Origin: Nitrospira sp.
GTDB taxonomy: Bacteria; Nitrospirota; Nitrospiria; Nitrospirales; Nitrospiraceae
DNA length: 64,000 nt
Assembly (NCBI GenBank): GCA_029194535.1
Contig: JARFXR010000001.1
Coordinates: 1,124,721 to 1,188,720 of the forward strand
Direction: 5' to 3'
The position numbers were made by a program, and so were the translations under genes. The notes below the pieces were generated by a model. That model was given only the letters and a program-made list of their open reading frames with translations, did not search any database and was not told where the DNA came from. Below, one piece after another: positions 36,905-46,999 of the stretch. Numbering within the stretch: the stretch's first letter is position 1; the number at the start of each line of letters is the position of its first letter.

Positions 36905-37783
36905 ATGACACATCCGCTACTGATCGATACGGAAACCTTGCAGAGCAAATTGGGCCGTCCGAGGCTCGCCATCATCGATGTCCGAGGGAAGGCGGCATAC
37001 GAATTCGGCGGCCATATTCCGGGCGCCGTCAATTCGACCTGGCACGAATACAGCGACCCGAACGCTGTGGCGAAAGGACTCCTGGATCCCGATTTGCCCA
37101 GGATGCAACAGCGGATCCGAGCACTGGGCATCAGCAGCGACAGCGAGGTCGTCATCTATTCCAATCCCTTCGACAACTGGGGAGATGAAGGGCGCATGTT
37201 CTGGATGCTCGAGTATCTTGGGCACAAGAATCTGCGGATCCTGGACGGGGGATGGGTCAAGTGGGTCGATGAGCGTCGCCCCTTTGAGCACGGGCGTGTC
37301 GGTGTCCAACCCGGCACCTTCGTCATCCAGATCAACAAGGACGCCGCGATTGCGAAAGACGAGCTCCGGGCGCTGGTGAAGCAGCCCCATCCGCGCGTCA
37401 CCATCGTAGACGCCAGGAGTCTGGAGGAGTTTCTGGGCAAGGAAGTGTCCGGTATCCCTCGCCCCGGCCATATCCCCTCCGCCATCAATATCGCGTGGAA
37501 CGGCTTCCTGAATCAGAATGCCACGGTCAAGGAACTCGATCTGATTCGCACGAGCCTGGAGGAGAGGGGCTTGTATCCGGACCAAGAGGTCGTCTGTTAT
37601 TGCACCGGCGGCGTTCGATCGGCCTGGCTGTACGTGGTGCTCAAATTGGCCGGCTTTCCGAAGGTGCGCAACTATGCCGGATCCTGGTGGGAGTGGAGCC
37701 GGGATTTTGCCTGCCCGGTGGAAAAGGATTTTCAAGGCCTTCAGAAGGTTCTAGGGATCGACGCTCCGACCAGGCCGTCTTGA
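36905..37783 (+). CDS. Two-domain rhodanese (sulfurtransferase)
   Basis: 292 residues with two rhodanese domains. The first (VRGKAAYEFGGHIPGAVN) lacks the active Cys. The second has the loop CTGGVRSAW with Cys233, which would carry the persulphide. The loop (CxxGxR-like) is nearer to thiosulphate sulfurtransferases than to mercaptopyruvate enzymes (CGSGVT). Likely roles are cyanide or thiosulphate metabolism or sulphur transfer. It is followed by the smbP promoter, which overlaps its stop. Confidence 0.9.
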   Translation: MTHPLLIDTETLQSKLGRPRLAIIDVRGKAAYEFGGHIPGAVNSTWHEYSDPNAVAKGLLDPDLPRMQQRIRALGISSDSEVVIYSNPFDNWGDEGRMFWMLEYLGHKNLRILDGGWVKWVDERRPFEHGRVGVQPGTFVIQINKDAAIAKDELRALVKQPHPRVTIVDARSLEEFLGKEVSGIPRPGHIPSAINIAWNGFLNQNATVKELDLIRTSLEERGLYPDQEVVCYCTGGVRSAWLYVVLKLAGFPKVRNYAGSWWEWSRDFACPVEKDFQGLQKVLGIDAPTRPS

Positions 37784-37808
37784 CACTCAAAAAACGGCTG
37801 TGTAAGGT
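37780..37808 (+). promoter_or_regulatory. Promoter for the SmbP-like gene (TTGACA-17-TAAGGT)
   Basis: A consensus TTGACA at 37780-37785, overlapping the rhodanese stop codon, and TAAGGT at 37803-37808 with a 17-base spacer. Confidence 0.55.
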
Positions 37809-37874
37809 GAACACATTAGCGGTCCTTATCCATCTTTCTCGCACATCGAGCGGATAACCATAAGAGGAGGTCCC

Positions 37875-38216
37875 ATGATGGTCACAATCCGACGCGGAAC
37901 GCTCTTGATGGCAGCTGCGGCACTGCTGGCGATGCCGTTGGTTGCTCACGCAGACAACAAGCATGTCAGTGAAGCCGTCGAACACGCCAAAGAGGCGGTG
38001 GCGCATGGCAAGCAGGGGCATGCGGACGCTTTGACGAAGCACGCCGAAGGCGCGCTGAAGCATGCGCAGGCCGCCCAGAAGGACACGAAGAACCCGCACC
38101 TGGACGAGGGAGTCAAGCATCTTCAGGAGGCGGTTGAGCATGGAAAGGCCGGACATGCCGACGTGGCCACGAAGCATGCCGAAGGCGCGGTGACGCACCT
38201 GTCCGAGGTGAAGTAG
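37875..38216 (+). CDS. SmbP-like small periplasmic metal-binding protein
   Basis: A signal peptide (ending in VAHA) is followed by a mature protein of about 85 residues made of His-rich helical repeats (EHAKEAVAHGKQGHADAL, EHGKAGHADVATKHAEGA). This matches SmbP of the ammonia oxidiser Nitrosomonas europaea, which binds copper and other metals. It probably buffers copper or similar metals in the periplasm. It has its own promoter (37780) and terminator (38265), so it may be highly expressed. Confidence 0.85.
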   Translation: MMVTIRRGTLLMAAAALLAMPLVAHADNKHVSEAVEHAKEAVAHGKQGHADALTKHAEGALKHAQAAQKDTKNPHLDEGVKHLQEAVEHGKAGHADVATKHAEGAVTHLSEVK

Positions 38217-38264
38217 GCCGCGCTGAGTATTTTCCGTTACCGGTTTCCGGATTGCAATTTGGAG

Positions 38265-38293
38265 CGGGCAGGGATCGTGATCCCTGCCCGTTT
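38265..38293 (+). terminator. Rho-independent terminator after the SmbP-like gene
   Basis: A 10-bp perfect stem (CGGGCAGGGA / TCCCTGCCCG) with a TCGTGA loop and TTT after it. Confidence 0.8.
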
Positions 38294-38349
38294 CTGTCTC
38301 AGGGGTGGAGCCGGTGACCCCTCCCGCGGTCGAGTGAAAGGAGTCTGTC

Positions 38350-39138
38350 GTGCGCATCGGCTACTACCAAAGCAATCCGGAATTCGGCAAGAAGTCCGCG
38401 AACCTCGACGCGATCTCCGCCAGGCTCGACGCCGTCGAGGCGGACCTGATTGTGCTACCGGAACTCTGCCTGTCCGGATACCAATTCATCTCGCAGGCTG
38501 AAGTCCGCGAACTGGCCGAACCCATTCCCGACGGCCCCACCACCGCAAGGCTGATCGGGATCGCACGCAAGAAGCATATGGTCATCGTCGCGGGGCTCGC
38601 GGAGCGGACCGGTGGCCTTCTGTATAACTCCGCGGTAGTGGTCGGTCCTAAGGGCTTCATTGGATCCTATCGGAAGACCCATTTGTTTTTCGAGGAGACG
38701 CTGTTCTTCGCTCCCGGTGACACGGGCTTTCGCGTCTGGGACATCGGCCAAGCCAAAATCGGGGTGATGATCTGTTTTGACTGGTACTATCCGGAATCGG
38801 CGCGCACCCTGGCCCTACAAGGCGCCGATATCATCTGCCATCCGTCGAATCTGGTCTTGCCGAACTGTCCGGATTCCATGCCGGTCCGTTGTCTGGAGAA
38901 TCGCGTTTTTTCCGTGACGTGCAACCGCATCGGCTCAGAGTCTCGTGGGGGGAAGACGCCGCTCGTGTACATCGGCAGCAGCGAGGTCGTCAGTCCGCGA
39001 GGGGAGATCCTCCACCGGTCGCCACGCGATCAGGAAGACGTCTGCATCGTCGAGATCGATCCCGCTCAGGCTCGGGATAAGGCCCTCACTCCATATAATG
39101 ACCTTCTTCGTGATCGACGGGAACCTCTTTACAAGTAG
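38350..39138 (+). CDS. Carbon-nitrogen hydrolase (nitrilase superfamily)
   Basis: 262 residues with the full catalytic triad: Glu38 (LPELCLSGY), Lys109 (YRKTHLFFEE) and Cys142 (MICFDWYYPE). This is the amidase-type branch, like N-carbamoylputrescine or omega-amidases; the substrate is not determined. The GTG start is supported by AGGAG 6 bases upstream. It stands between smbP and algH. Confidence 0.9.
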   Translation: MRIGYYQSNPEFGKKSANLDAISARLDAVEADLIVLPELCLSGYQFISQAEVRELAEPIPDGPTTARLIGIARKKHMVIVAGLAERTGGLLYNSAVVVGPKGFIGSYRKTHLFFEETLFFAPGDTGFRVWDIGQAKIGVMICFDWYYPESARTLALQGADIICHPSNLVLPNCPDSMPVRCLENRVFSVTCNRIGSESRGGKTPLVYIGSSEVVSPRGEILHRSPRDQEDVCIVEIDPAQARDKALTPYNDLLRDRREPLYK

Positions 39139-39220
39139 CAGGGTGAAGTTAAGGTCCAACTTCAGCCTGACTCGGCGGCGCGTCTTGCGTGTGACGGGAC
39201 GGCGCGATAGGATAAGCCAT

Positions 39221-39781
39221 ATGCAACTCCCTCTAGGCAAGGGCATTTTCCTGATCGCGGCTCCGACGCTTCGTGATCCGAATTTCCGCCAGACCGTGGT
39301 ACTGCTGTGCGAACACGGTGCGGATGGCGCGTTGGGAGTCGTGGTGAATCGTCCGACCGCCATGTCCGTGTCGGAGGCCTTGCCTCACGTACCCGTGCTG
39401 GAAGGGCAACGGCACGTGCTGTTTTCGGGGGGGCCGGTCCAGCCGAATCAAGTGATGTTGCTCTATCGGCTGAACCAGATGCCCGATAATTCGCACCACG
39501 TGTTCGACGGTGTCTGCCTGGGGGGCGATGTCGAACTCGTCGATCGGATTCTCACCGCCAGTCAAGGGCGAGAGGCGTTTCGCGCGTATGTCGGATATTC
39601 AGGCTGGGGGCCTGGACAGCTTGAGTCGGAAATGAAAACCGGGTCCTGGATCACCATACCGGCGGATCCCAGCATCGTTTTTGAGAAGGATCCGTTGCGT
39701 ATCTGGCCCGATATCGTCAGCACATTGGGCGAAGAGTACCGGCACTACGCCGACATGCCCATCGATCCTTGCCTGAACTAG
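39221..39781 (+). CDS. YqgE/AlgH family protein
   Basis: 186 residues with the family pattern: GKGIFLIAAPTLRDPNFRQTVV, HGADGALGVVVNRP, SGGPVQP and YVGYSGWGPGQLESE. The family is widespread, of unclear biochemical role, and linked to regulation in some bacteria. Start at ATG 39221 with no strong ribosome-binding site. Confidence 0.9.
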   Translation: MQLPLGKGIFLIAAPTLRDPNFRQTVVLLCEHGADGALGVVVNRPTAMSVSEALPHVPVLEGQRHVLFSGGPVQPNQVMLLYRLNQMPDNSHHVFDGVCLGGDVELVDRILTASQGREAFRAYVGYSGWGPGQLESEMKTGSWITIPADPSIVFEKDPLRIWPDIVSTLGEEYRHYADMPIDPCLN

Positions 39782-39917
39782 TCTGCCCCCGCCGTTCGTC
39801 CTGACACGATTGAACGTGACGTTCCGCCGTAGAACTCGCCGCATCATCGATCGATGCCTCCGAGACCTTTCGTCCGCGCGTTGCAGCGACCTGTACCTCG
39901 ATGATACGCTGCCGCCG

Positions 39918-41162
39918 ATGCGACGGTCCGCGGCTGCACAGCGAAGCCGGCTTCTCCTCAACATAATGGCGGCGGTCGGCATCATCACAGGCTCGTCTGG
40001 GTGCGGCGTGGCGTATACGATCGTCAAATCGGAGTCCAAGCTCGATCGTCTGTCGGTTCCGATGACCAAGACGCAGGTTGTCGAAGAAATCGGCCGGCCC
40101 GACCGGGTCCTGCGGGACGACGGCCGGCTGCTTGTCTGGGAATATTCGCTCACGGCGCGCAGGCAATGGTTGTACGAACTTGCGCTCTGTCCCATTTCGG
40201 TCTGGATCGGCGGGTGTCTCTTCTATCCGTTTACCAATATCGCGGCGGACCAGCAACGGGAATATCCGCATCACGTGGTGATGGTGAACGAGGAACTCTG
40301 CGCCTGGGGCCCCCCCGCCGCCATTCTGCAGCGGAGGAAAACCTGCGCCGCGACCGGTGTGCAGGCCATGCAGACGGTCAACGGCCGCCTGGAGCCCGTC
40401 GTGACCGGCAACGGCCCTATCGATCGCGAGAGCATCGATCGCTATCGAACGATGGCCGTCATGCTGTTCGAAGACGCAGCCGGCGCGCGCGGATCCGGCT
40501 CGCGCGTGACCGGGATCGTCACGACGTTGATGCTCGATCTGGACATCCACATGGTGGAGCGGGCCAAGCTGGACGAAGTCTTGAAAGAGCAGGTGATTCA
40601 GCTGACCCATGCAGACGACGCCAACGTGTTGAAGGTCGGAAGGCTGGTCGGCGCGCAGGCCATCATCGTCGGCGAGGTGCAACAATGGGAGCGGCGACCT
40701 CAGGACAGGATGCACAGCGTATCGTTGGCTCTGCGCATGATCGACGTCGAGACCGGCCTCCTGCTGTTCAACGGCGAGGGCCATCTGACGGACCCCACAA
40801 CCGACGATCCCGAGGGTTCCGCGCGGCTGATCGTCCACCGGATCCTTGCGCGGTTCGGCGCGCAGACCGGACTGCTCGGGTCCGGACGGATCGGCGTGAA
40901 CTGGGAGCTGCTCGAAGAGCGGGGCGCGCGCTTCTATCTGGTGCGCGAGCTCCGCAGCGGGCTGCCTGCCGAGAAGGCAGGACTCAAGGTCGGCGATCGA
41001 ATCGTAGCCTGCAACGGAGCGTCCTTGACGACCGCGAAGAACGAGCGTGACGCCAAGCGTCTGTGCCAGGTGCAGGCGGGCGAAGTCTTGGAACTTGACG
41101 TGCAACGAACCGACGAGCCGTTGCGTCTGATGGTCAAGGCGGACAAGCGGCCGGGATTGTAG
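39918..41162 (+). CDS. Lipoprotein with CsgG-like domain and C-terminal PDZ domain
   Basis: Starting at ATG 39918, a signal ends in a lipobox (ITGSSGC). After a segment like SmpA-type lipoproteins (LSVPMTKTQVVEEIGRPDRV) comes a CsgG-like region (AVMLFEDAAGARGSGSRVTGI ... DIHMVERAKLDEVLKEQ, VGAQAIIVGEV). It ends with a PDZ-like domain (FYLVRELRSGLPAEKAGLKVGDRIVACNG). CsgG proteins form outer-membrane secretion pores or are envelope-stress lipoproteins; fusion to PDZ is unusual. It probably sits at the outer membrane facing the periplasm. Confidence 0.7.
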   Translation: MRRSAAAQRSRLLLNIMAAVGIITGSSGCGVAYTIVKSESKLDRLSVPMTKTQVVEEIGRPDRVLRDDGRLLVWEYSLTARRQWLYELALCPISVWIGGCLFYPFTNIAADQQREYPHHVVMVNEELCAWGPPAAILQRRKTCAATGVQAMQTVNGRLEPVVTGNGPIDRESIDRYRTMAVMLFEDAAGARGSGSRVTGIVTTLMLDLDIHMVERAKLDEVLKEQVIQLTHADDANVLKVGRLVGAQAIIVGEVQQWERRPQDRMHSVSLALRMIDVETGLLLFNGEGHLTDPTTDDPEGSARLIVHRILARFGAQTGLLGSGRIGVNWELLEERGARFYLVRELRSGLPAEKAGLKVGDRIVACNGASLTTAKNERDAKRLCQVQAGEVLELDVQRTDEPLRLMVKADKRPGL

Positions 41163-41225
41163 TCGGCGGGTGCCGATGGAGCCGCTGAGGGAAGGACCAC
41201 GTCGTGATGACCGTAAGGGGGAGCG

Positions 41226-42614
41226 ATGACTGAACGAGAGTCCTCACCGTCCGGAACCGAGGCCATGCTGAAGAGACTCCACGAGCGGCCGCAGACGCCG
41301 TTGATTGAATGGCTCAGGGCTCCTGCCCACGTCCATTACATGGCCTTCCGGATGTCCGATCCTCCGGTGCAGCGGAAGGCCAGCCGGGAAGAATTCCAGT
41401 CCATACTCTCCGCCTTTTCCGTGCCGGATGAACAGGTGTTCCTCCACGAAACGTTCGGCTATGGAGTCAAGGAGACGGCGACCGGAGAACGGTTGATCGC
41501 CGTCTGGCAGGCTCATACCGAGTATTACAATTACCAGCTCTGGCATCTGCCTCTCCCGACGTGGGCTGAGACGTCCTTCGGTCCTTTGACCTTTCCCGGC
41601 TATCAGTTCCCCGTGACTCCGCTCGGCGCGGAAGTGTGCCGTCTCGACATCCTGCTCGCTTTGGACACGGCGCCGTCGCGCGAGCGCTTGCGATCGCTGT
41701 TGCCGGGGCCGGTGTTGTACGGGAGCCGGATTCTCGACGAACAGACCACCGTGGTGACGAGCTTTACCCCGGATGAGCAGGGGCGCGAACGGTATTGGGT
41801 AAGCGTCGGACAGCCGCAGAGGGTCGCATCGCGTCTGAAAGATATCGTCGATGCCATCGTCCGGATCGAGACCTACTACCATCTGTTGCTGATGCAGAAG
41901 CCCTTGTTCTCCGCCGCCGTGGATCAGATATATAAATTCGAACAGGTTCACTTGAAGCAGCGCGAAGTCATCAGCAGTCATATCGGCCACGCGGATTCGC
42001 AAACACTGCAACGCTGGCTGAACAGCCTCACTCAGGATCTGCTCAAGACGAATCGCATCGCCGGCCGGCTTCACTTTGAATTGTCCGCGTCTTTGCCGTA
42101 CGACAAGATCGTGCATGCCACACTGAGTTCCTTGGCCGAGCGTCCCCTGGACTCCTATCGGCCTGTGTCCGACTATGTGCTCGGCGGCATTACGGGTGTG
42201 GCGGAAGGCTATCAGCAACTGCTCCGTCGAATCGACACCCTACGAGCCGGCTTTGAAGGCATCATTTCGATCATCCGGGCGCGTGTGGATCTGATTCTTC
42301 AGGCGCAGAATCTCGCGCTTCTGCAAAGCGTGGACAAGACCACGAAGAGCCAGGTGATCCTCCAGCATACGGTCGAGGGCCTGTCGGTGATCGTCATCGC
42401 CTATTATCTGGCAGGATTGGCGGGATACATTCTCAAGGGGCTCTACGAGGCGGGATGGATCAAGAACGCCAATATCGCGTCGGCGGTGTTCGTTCCCATC
42501 GCCATCGGGGTGGCCTTTCTCATTACCACTGTCAGCAAACAGTATCTGCACAAGCGATTATCCGGTGGGCATGCGCCGCAAGAAGAGAACAAGGACGAAC
42601 AGAAGACAGAATGA
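41226..42614 (+). CDS. DUF3422 membrane protein
   Basis: 462 residues matching DUF3422: an N-terminal RLHERPQTPL motif, a large soluble middle with VRIETYYHLLLMQKP, and two hydrophobic helices near the C-terminus (VEGLSVIVIAYYLAGLAGYIL and VFVPIAIGVAFLITTV). Function unknown. ATG 41226 follows GGGGGAG. Confidence 0.88.
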   Translation: MTERESSPSGTEAMLKRLHERPQTPLIEWLRAPAHVHYMAFRMSDPPVQRKASREEFQSILSAFSVPDEQVFLHETFGYGVKETATGERLIAVWQAHTEYYNYQLWHLPLPTWAETSFGPLTFPGYQFPVTPLGAEVCRLDILLALDTAPSRERLRSLLPGPVLYGSRILDEQTTVVTSFTPDEQGRERYWVSVGQPQRVASRLKDIVDAIVRIETYYHLLLMQKPLFSAAVDQIYKFEQVHLKQREVISSHIGHADSQTLQRWLNSLTQDLLKTNRIAGRLHFELSASLPYDKIVHATLSSLAERPLDSYRPVSDYVLGGITGVAEGYQQLLRRIDTLRAGFEGIISIIRARVDLILQAQNLALLQSVDKTTKSQVILQHTVEGLSVIVIAYYLAGLAGYILKGLYEAGWIKNANIASAVFVPIAIGVAFLITTVSKQYLHKRLSGGHAPQEENKDEQKTE

Positions 42615-42626
42615 CGACCTTGCCGC

Positions 42627-42830
42627 CTATCGGTAAGGCCATGGTCGCTCATCACCTTTCAAGACTCCCTTGAACGGCCGCAGCCCCTTGCTGAGCCGTT
42701 GTTCTTCGACGAGGAGCGACAAGCCTTTGTCGATCGCTTCCTGCTCGGAAGCTACACGGAAGTATCGCTTTGCCGCGTTGATCTTACGCTGGTCCAGCAC
42801 GAGATGCTTGTGTTTGAGCGCGACGCCCAT
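42627..42830 (-). CDS. Lone VapB-like antitoxin (ribbon-helix-helix)
   Basis: 67 residues: HKHLVLDQRKINAAKRYF then SEQEAIDKGLSLLVEEQRL, the strand-helix-helix of DNA-binding antitoxins, followed by a positively charged tail. The toxin normally follows directly, but the next gene downstream on this strand is on the opposite strand (DUF3422), so no partner is visible. It may be an orphan, or act with a toxin elsewhere. Confidence 0.7.
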   Translation of the reverse strand: MGVALKHKHLVLDQRKINAAKRYFRVASEQEAIDKGLSLLVEEQRLSKGLRPFKGVLKGDERPWPYR

Positions 42831-42902
42831 GATATCTCCGTTATGTACATGAAGTATAGTCATGCACCTCAGGAAACGGCAGCAGGGGCACTACCGCTGC
42901 TC

Positions 42903-45737
42903 TCATAACGCTTTTGCCAAGAACCGTCCGGTGTGAGACGCTGTCACTTTTGCCACCTGCTCTGGCCTTCCCTCGGCCACGATCCGGCCGCCGGCTTCGC
43001 CACCTTCCGGCCCGAGATCGACGATCCAATCGGCGGACTTGATCACGTCCAGGTTGTGCTCGACCACGAGCACCGTATTGCCCGCATCGACGAGTCTGTG
43101 AAGGACCGCCAACAGTTTCTTGACGTCGTCGAGGTGCAGCCCTGTCGTCGGTTCGTCCATGATGTAGAGCATGCCTGGGGACTGGCTCCGCCCATGGCGG
43201 TGCCTGTCTTTGTCGGTTCCCCTCCGATGCCCATCCCCATTCATAGCCAGCTCGGCGGCGATCTTGAGCCGTTGGGCCTCGCCACCGGAGAGGGTCGTGG
43301 CGGATTGTCCCAGGCGCAAGTATCCCAAGCCGATGGAGGAGAGCAAATGCAGGCGTTCCTGCAGCTTGGGCACACCTGAAAAAAACGATAGGGCTTCGGC
43401 CGCCGTCATCGCGAGCACGTCGGAGATGTTCTTCCCTCGATGGCGGATGGCCAGAACGTCGGGCTTGAATCGTTTCCCCTCACACACTTCGCAGGGCACA
43501 TAGATATCCTCGAAAAAATACATTTCCAGCTTTTCCACGCCGCTGCCTTCGCAGCGTTCGCACCGCCCGCCCGCCGCATTGAATGAGAAATGTCCCGGCG
43601 TGAAGTTCCGGCGCAACGCGTCTCGCTCGGAGGCGAACAGCCGTCTGATCTCCTCAAACGCCTTCAAATAGGTAATGGGATTGGATCTCGGCGTCCGTCC
43701 GATCGGCTGCTGGTCGATCAGCCGGACGCCGTTGAGATGCTCGATCCCTTTGATTGCGGAGAACCGACCCATCGGCAGCGACTCCACGCGAAATGCGCGG
43801 GCCAGCGCGCGATACAGGACGTCTTCGACCAACGTGCTCTTGCCGGATCCCGAGACTCCGGTGACGCAGATCAGCATGTGAAGCGGCAGCCGGACGAGGA
43901 GGTCTTTCAGGTTGTGTTCGCTGGCGCCGGCAACTACCAGCAGTTTGCCGTTACCTCGACGGCGTATTCTCGGTACCGGAATCTGCTCCTCGCCGCGAAG
44001 GTAACGCGCTGTGATCGCATTCCGGTCCGACAAAAATTCCTTCGCCGGAGCGGCGCAGACGACTTCCCCTCCCTTCTCGCCGGACTGCGGCCCCAGCTCC
44101 ACGATATAGTCGGCGGACTCGATCATCCGGCGGTCATGCTCGACGACCACGACGGTGTTTCCGGCTGTCGCGAGATCCTTGAGAATCTCCGCGAGCAGGG
44201 CGGTGTCTCGTGCATGCAATCCGATGGTCGGCTCGTCGAGGACGTACAGTGTCCCGACCAACCTCGCGCCGAGCTGGTTGGCCAGCGAAACGCGCTGCGC
44301 CTCGCCGCCGGATAGGCTTCTGGTCTGCCTGCCCAATGTGAGGTAGCCGAGCCCCACCCGCGCCAGGAATCCCAGCTTGGCCCGCAGGTGTCTGAGCAGG
44401 TCCGCGGCGATCCCCATCTCGAACGGCCTCAAGGTCAGGTCGTTCAGCCATGCAACGACAGCATCGACCGTCATCTCGGCGACGTGGTGGATGTCTTTGT
44501 CGCCGACCTTCACAAAGCGGGCTTGGGGCCTCAGGCGGCTGCCGTGACAGCTCGGGCAGCTGACGGGCGTGCGATAGCGGCTAAGCAGGACCCGGACGTG
44601 CAGCTTATAGCGCTTGCCTTCCATGTACTTGAAGAAATCGTTGATGCCGTCGAAGGACTTGTCGCCCTTCCAGAGGAGGTCCCGGATCGCCTGAGACAGG
44701 TTCTTGAAGGGCGCCGAGATGTCCACTCTCTGTCGCTTCATGGCCAGCAACATCTGCTTCTGCCACCAGTCGGTGCCGGCTTTGCTCCAGGGTTCGACGG
44801 CCCCTTCGGCCAGGGATTTGCCGTGATCGGGAATCACCAGTTCCGGATCGTATCGCAAGACGTTACCGAAGCCTTTGCATTCGGGACAGGCGCCGAGCGG
44901 GTGGTTGAACGAGAACAAAACGGGCCTCAGCGGCTCGAATGTCCGGCCGCAGCGCTGACAGAGAAACCCGCTGCTGTAGGTCTGTATGCCGCTGCCGATC
45001 GCTTCGACGGCGCACCGGCCCTCCCCCTCTCGAAATGCGGTTTCCACGGCCTCTGCGAGACGCGACCGGTTGTCCTGTCCAAGGACGAGGCGATCGAGCA
45101 GGACGTACAGGGCGCCTCCTGTTCGAGCAAGCGACTGCGCCGCGTCGTGCAAATCGACGACCTCCTCTCCGAGCTTGAGGCGGGCGTAGCCTCTGGTCAG
45201 TAGGGCTTGCCGGAAGTCCTGTTCCTGCTTGGCGGTTGGCGCGTCGATTGGGAACAGGATCATGGCCCGTGCGCCGGAGAAACGGGCGAGCAGGTCATCG
45301 ACCACCGTGTCCGGATGAAAGGCCCGGGCTTCTAGGCCGCAGTCCGGACAGATCGGTTTGCCGATTTTGGCGAACAGCAGGCGCAGCAGGTCGGCGATCT
45401 CGGTGGATGTCCCCACGGTCGAGCGGGCGGTGCGCACCTGGTTTTTCTGCTCGATGGCGATCGCCGGGCGAACGTTGAGGATGCGGTCGACGTCGGGGCG
45501 GGAGACTTTTTCCAGAAACATCCGCGCATAGGTCGAGAGTGATTCGACGTAGCGCCATTGCCCCTCGGCAAACAGCGTGTCAAAGGCCAATGAGGACTTC
45601 CCCGATCCGGACAGCCCGGTCACGGCGGTGACGCGATCGTGAGGCAGAGTGAGGGAAATATTCTTGAGGTTGTTTTGCCGCGCTCCTTCGACGATCAGGC
45701 TACGGACCGTGGATTCGGGCTCTATAGGCGGCGACAC
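42903..45737 (-). CDS. uvrA: Excinuclease ABC subunit A
   Basis: 944 residues, two ABC ATPase halves (Walker [11 protein letters not shown] and [10 protein letters not shown]; signatures [14 protein letters not shown] and [14 protein letters not shown]) and zinc-finger Cys pairs (CPDC, CQRC/CPEC, CPSC, CERC/CEVC). UvrA finds DNA lesions and loads UvrB (encoded at 58021). There is a His/Arg-rich insertion after [10 protein letters not shown] before the second Walker B. GTG 45737 has AGGAGG 6 bases upstream. Confidence 0.93.
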   Translation of the reverse strand: MSPPIEPESTVRSLIVEGARQNNLKNISLTLPHDRVTAVTGLSGSGKSSLAFDTLFAEGQWRYVESLSTYARMFLEKVSRPDVDRILNVRPAIAIEQKNQVRTARSTVGTSTEIADLLRLLFAKIGKPICPDCGLEARAFHPDTVVDDLLARFSGARAMILFPIDAPTAKQEQDFRQALLTRGYARLKLGEEVVDLHDAAQSLARTGGALYVLLDRLVLGQDNRSRLAEAVETAFREGEGRCAVEAIGSGIQTYSSGFLCQRCGRTFEPLRPVLFSFNHPLGACPECKGFGNVLRYDPELVIPDHGKSLAEGAVEPWSKAGTDWWQKQMLLAMKRQRVDISAPFKNLSQAIRDLLWKGDKSFDGINDFFKYMEGKRYKLHVRVLLSRYRTPVSCPSCHGSRLRPQARFVKVGDKDIHHVAEMTVDAVVAWLNDLTLRPFEMGIAADLLRHLRAKLGFLARVGLGYLTLGRQTRSLSGGEAQRVSLANQLGARLVGTLYVLDEPTIGLHARDTALLAEILKDLATAGNTVVVVEHDRRMIESADYIVELGPQSGEKGGEVVCAAPAKEFLSDRNAITARYLRGEEQIPVPRIRRRGNGKLLVVAGASEHNLKDLLVRLPLHMLICVTGVSGSGKSTLVEDVLYRALARAFRVESLPMGRFSAIKGIEHLNGVRLIDQQPIGRTPRSNPITYLKAFEEIRRLFASERDALRRNFTPGHFSFNAAGGRCERCEGSGVEKLEMYFFEDIYVPCEVCEGKRFKPDVLAIRHRGKNISDVLAMTAAEALSFFSGVPKLQERLHLLSSIGLGYLRLGQSATTLSGGEAQRLKIAAELAMNGDGHRRGTDKDRHRHGRSQSPGMLYIMDEPTTGLHLDDVKKLLAVLHRLVDAGNTVLVVEHNLDVIKSADWIVDLGPEGGEAGGRIVAEGRPEQVAKVTASHTGRFLAKAL

Positions 45738-45941
45738 GCGCTCCTCCTGAGTCGGGCAAGACCGGTCATCCTAGCAAGAGCCGTCGGCGTCTTCAATGAA
45801 GCTGTCCGGAACGGAGAGGAAAGAATGCCGCTTTGTCTTGGGGATTCCCCCGCTGAATGAGAATATGGGGCGGTGCGCTTCGCAGGCGCGTATCACATGA
45901 CGGGGCCGGCGCGCCACCAGACGGGAGGAGCTGCGATTCGT

Positions 45942-46517
45942 ATGGCACGGTCTTCTACGCCCGCTGATTATCTGAGCCTAGGCCGACGGTTAGCGGTCCT
46001 GCTCGGCTCCAGCCTGGAAGGGCAATCCGGCGAGGCCCTGAAGGAATTGGCGCGGGCCTACGACCCGTCGGCGAACGAGGCCCGCGTCAGCGCCGAGGTC
46101 TTTCTGTTCCACAAATATCTCGTGGTGCAATCCTGTGTCGGCATGTTTCCAGAATCCGAGGTCGAGCGGGTCATTGGGGGGTTGTTTGCCGCCTTGAACG
46201 AAAAGGCCACGACGTTGGAGTTCAGCCGGGAACGGCAGCATGCCATGGAGCAGATGTGGCAGATGCGAGCCAGACAATTCGACCGGCCCTTTACGGTGGA
46301 CCGGGAGCAGTTCATCCAACAGGAGCAGGACGGCATCTATTGGAAGCACTCATTGACTAGATTCTGTCAGAACGTGCTGGAATTGGATAACCCTCCGGAC
46401 ATCTGGGCCGGGGGCATAGGTCCGTCGCACAAGGCCAGCGCGGCCGTCACCGACACCATCGAGCAATTGGTATCGGCGATGAGAGAGTTGAGCCGCCTGC
46501 ACTTCGGTGCCTGCTAG
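45942..46517 (+). CDS. Hypothetical protein, helical
   Basis: 191 residues with long helical segments (VERVIGGLFAALNEKATTLE), no signal peptide and no metal motif. Not recognised. GGGAGGAG lies 12 bases before ATG 45942; longer frames start at 45873. It is divergent from uvrA. Confidence 0.6.
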   Translation: MARSSTPADYLSLGRRLAVLLGSSLEGQSGEALKELARAYDPSANEARVSAEVFLFHKYLVVQSCVGMFPESEVERVIGGLFAALNEKATTLEFSRERQHAMEQMWQMRARQFDRPFTVDREQFIQQEQDGIYWKHSLTRFCQNVLELDNPPDIWAGGIGPSHKASAAVTDTIEQLVSAMRELSRLHFGAC

Positions 46518-46648
46518 TCTCGCTTCCCTCTTGATCGCCTGTTCCTCCAAACGATACAGCATCATCCCTCATTACCCGGAGCCGAGGCCCGAAGCTCGGG
46601 TCATTCACATCACACTGAACGCAAGAGTCTCAAGAGGCGGGCAAGCGG

Positions 46649-46987
46649 TCATCGCAGGGTTATCCTTAGGAGGGCGATACCCATCATATACAGCGTCAGC
46701 GATATGGTGGCACCCGGCCAGAATCCCAGGCGCGGAACTCCGACGATCATGCTGACGACGTAGACGATCCACGGCGGGACGAACCACAAGAGGTTCTTTG
46801 CATAGCCCACGAGAGAGTCCGTGCCGTCGTTCAAGTAGATCAGAAGAAACGTCGCGCCGGTAATGGCCGGAAACGTACTGGCGAAGGCAGCCAGAAAGGA
46901 ACGTCCTTGTGAGCCCAAGTAGGTCGACAGGCTGACGATGGTACCCCCGAGCAGGAAATACACGCCGTACTTGACGAGTTCGTTCAC
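46649..46987 (-). CDS. DUF3147-like small membrane protein
   Basis: 112 residues with four hydrophobic segments (KYGVYFLLGGTIVSLSTYL, SFLAAFASTFPAITGATFLL, NLLWFVPPWIVYVVSMIVGV and ISLTLYMMGIALL), like DUF3147. Function unknown. It is last in the four-gene minus-strand run. Confidence 0.75.
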   Translation of the reverse strand: MNELVKYGVYFLLGGTIVSLSTYLGSQGRSFLAAFASTFPAITGATFLLIYLNDGTDSLVGYAKNLLWFVPPWIVYVVSMIVGVPRLGFWPGATISLTLYMMGIALLRITLR

Positions 46988-46999
46988 GACAGATTCTCC

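Noticed and set aside
39717-41105. 462-residue minus-strand open frame over the CsgG-like gene
   Set aside because: The coding strand shows a lipobox and PDZ domain. The antisense product has none and is His/Arg-rich.
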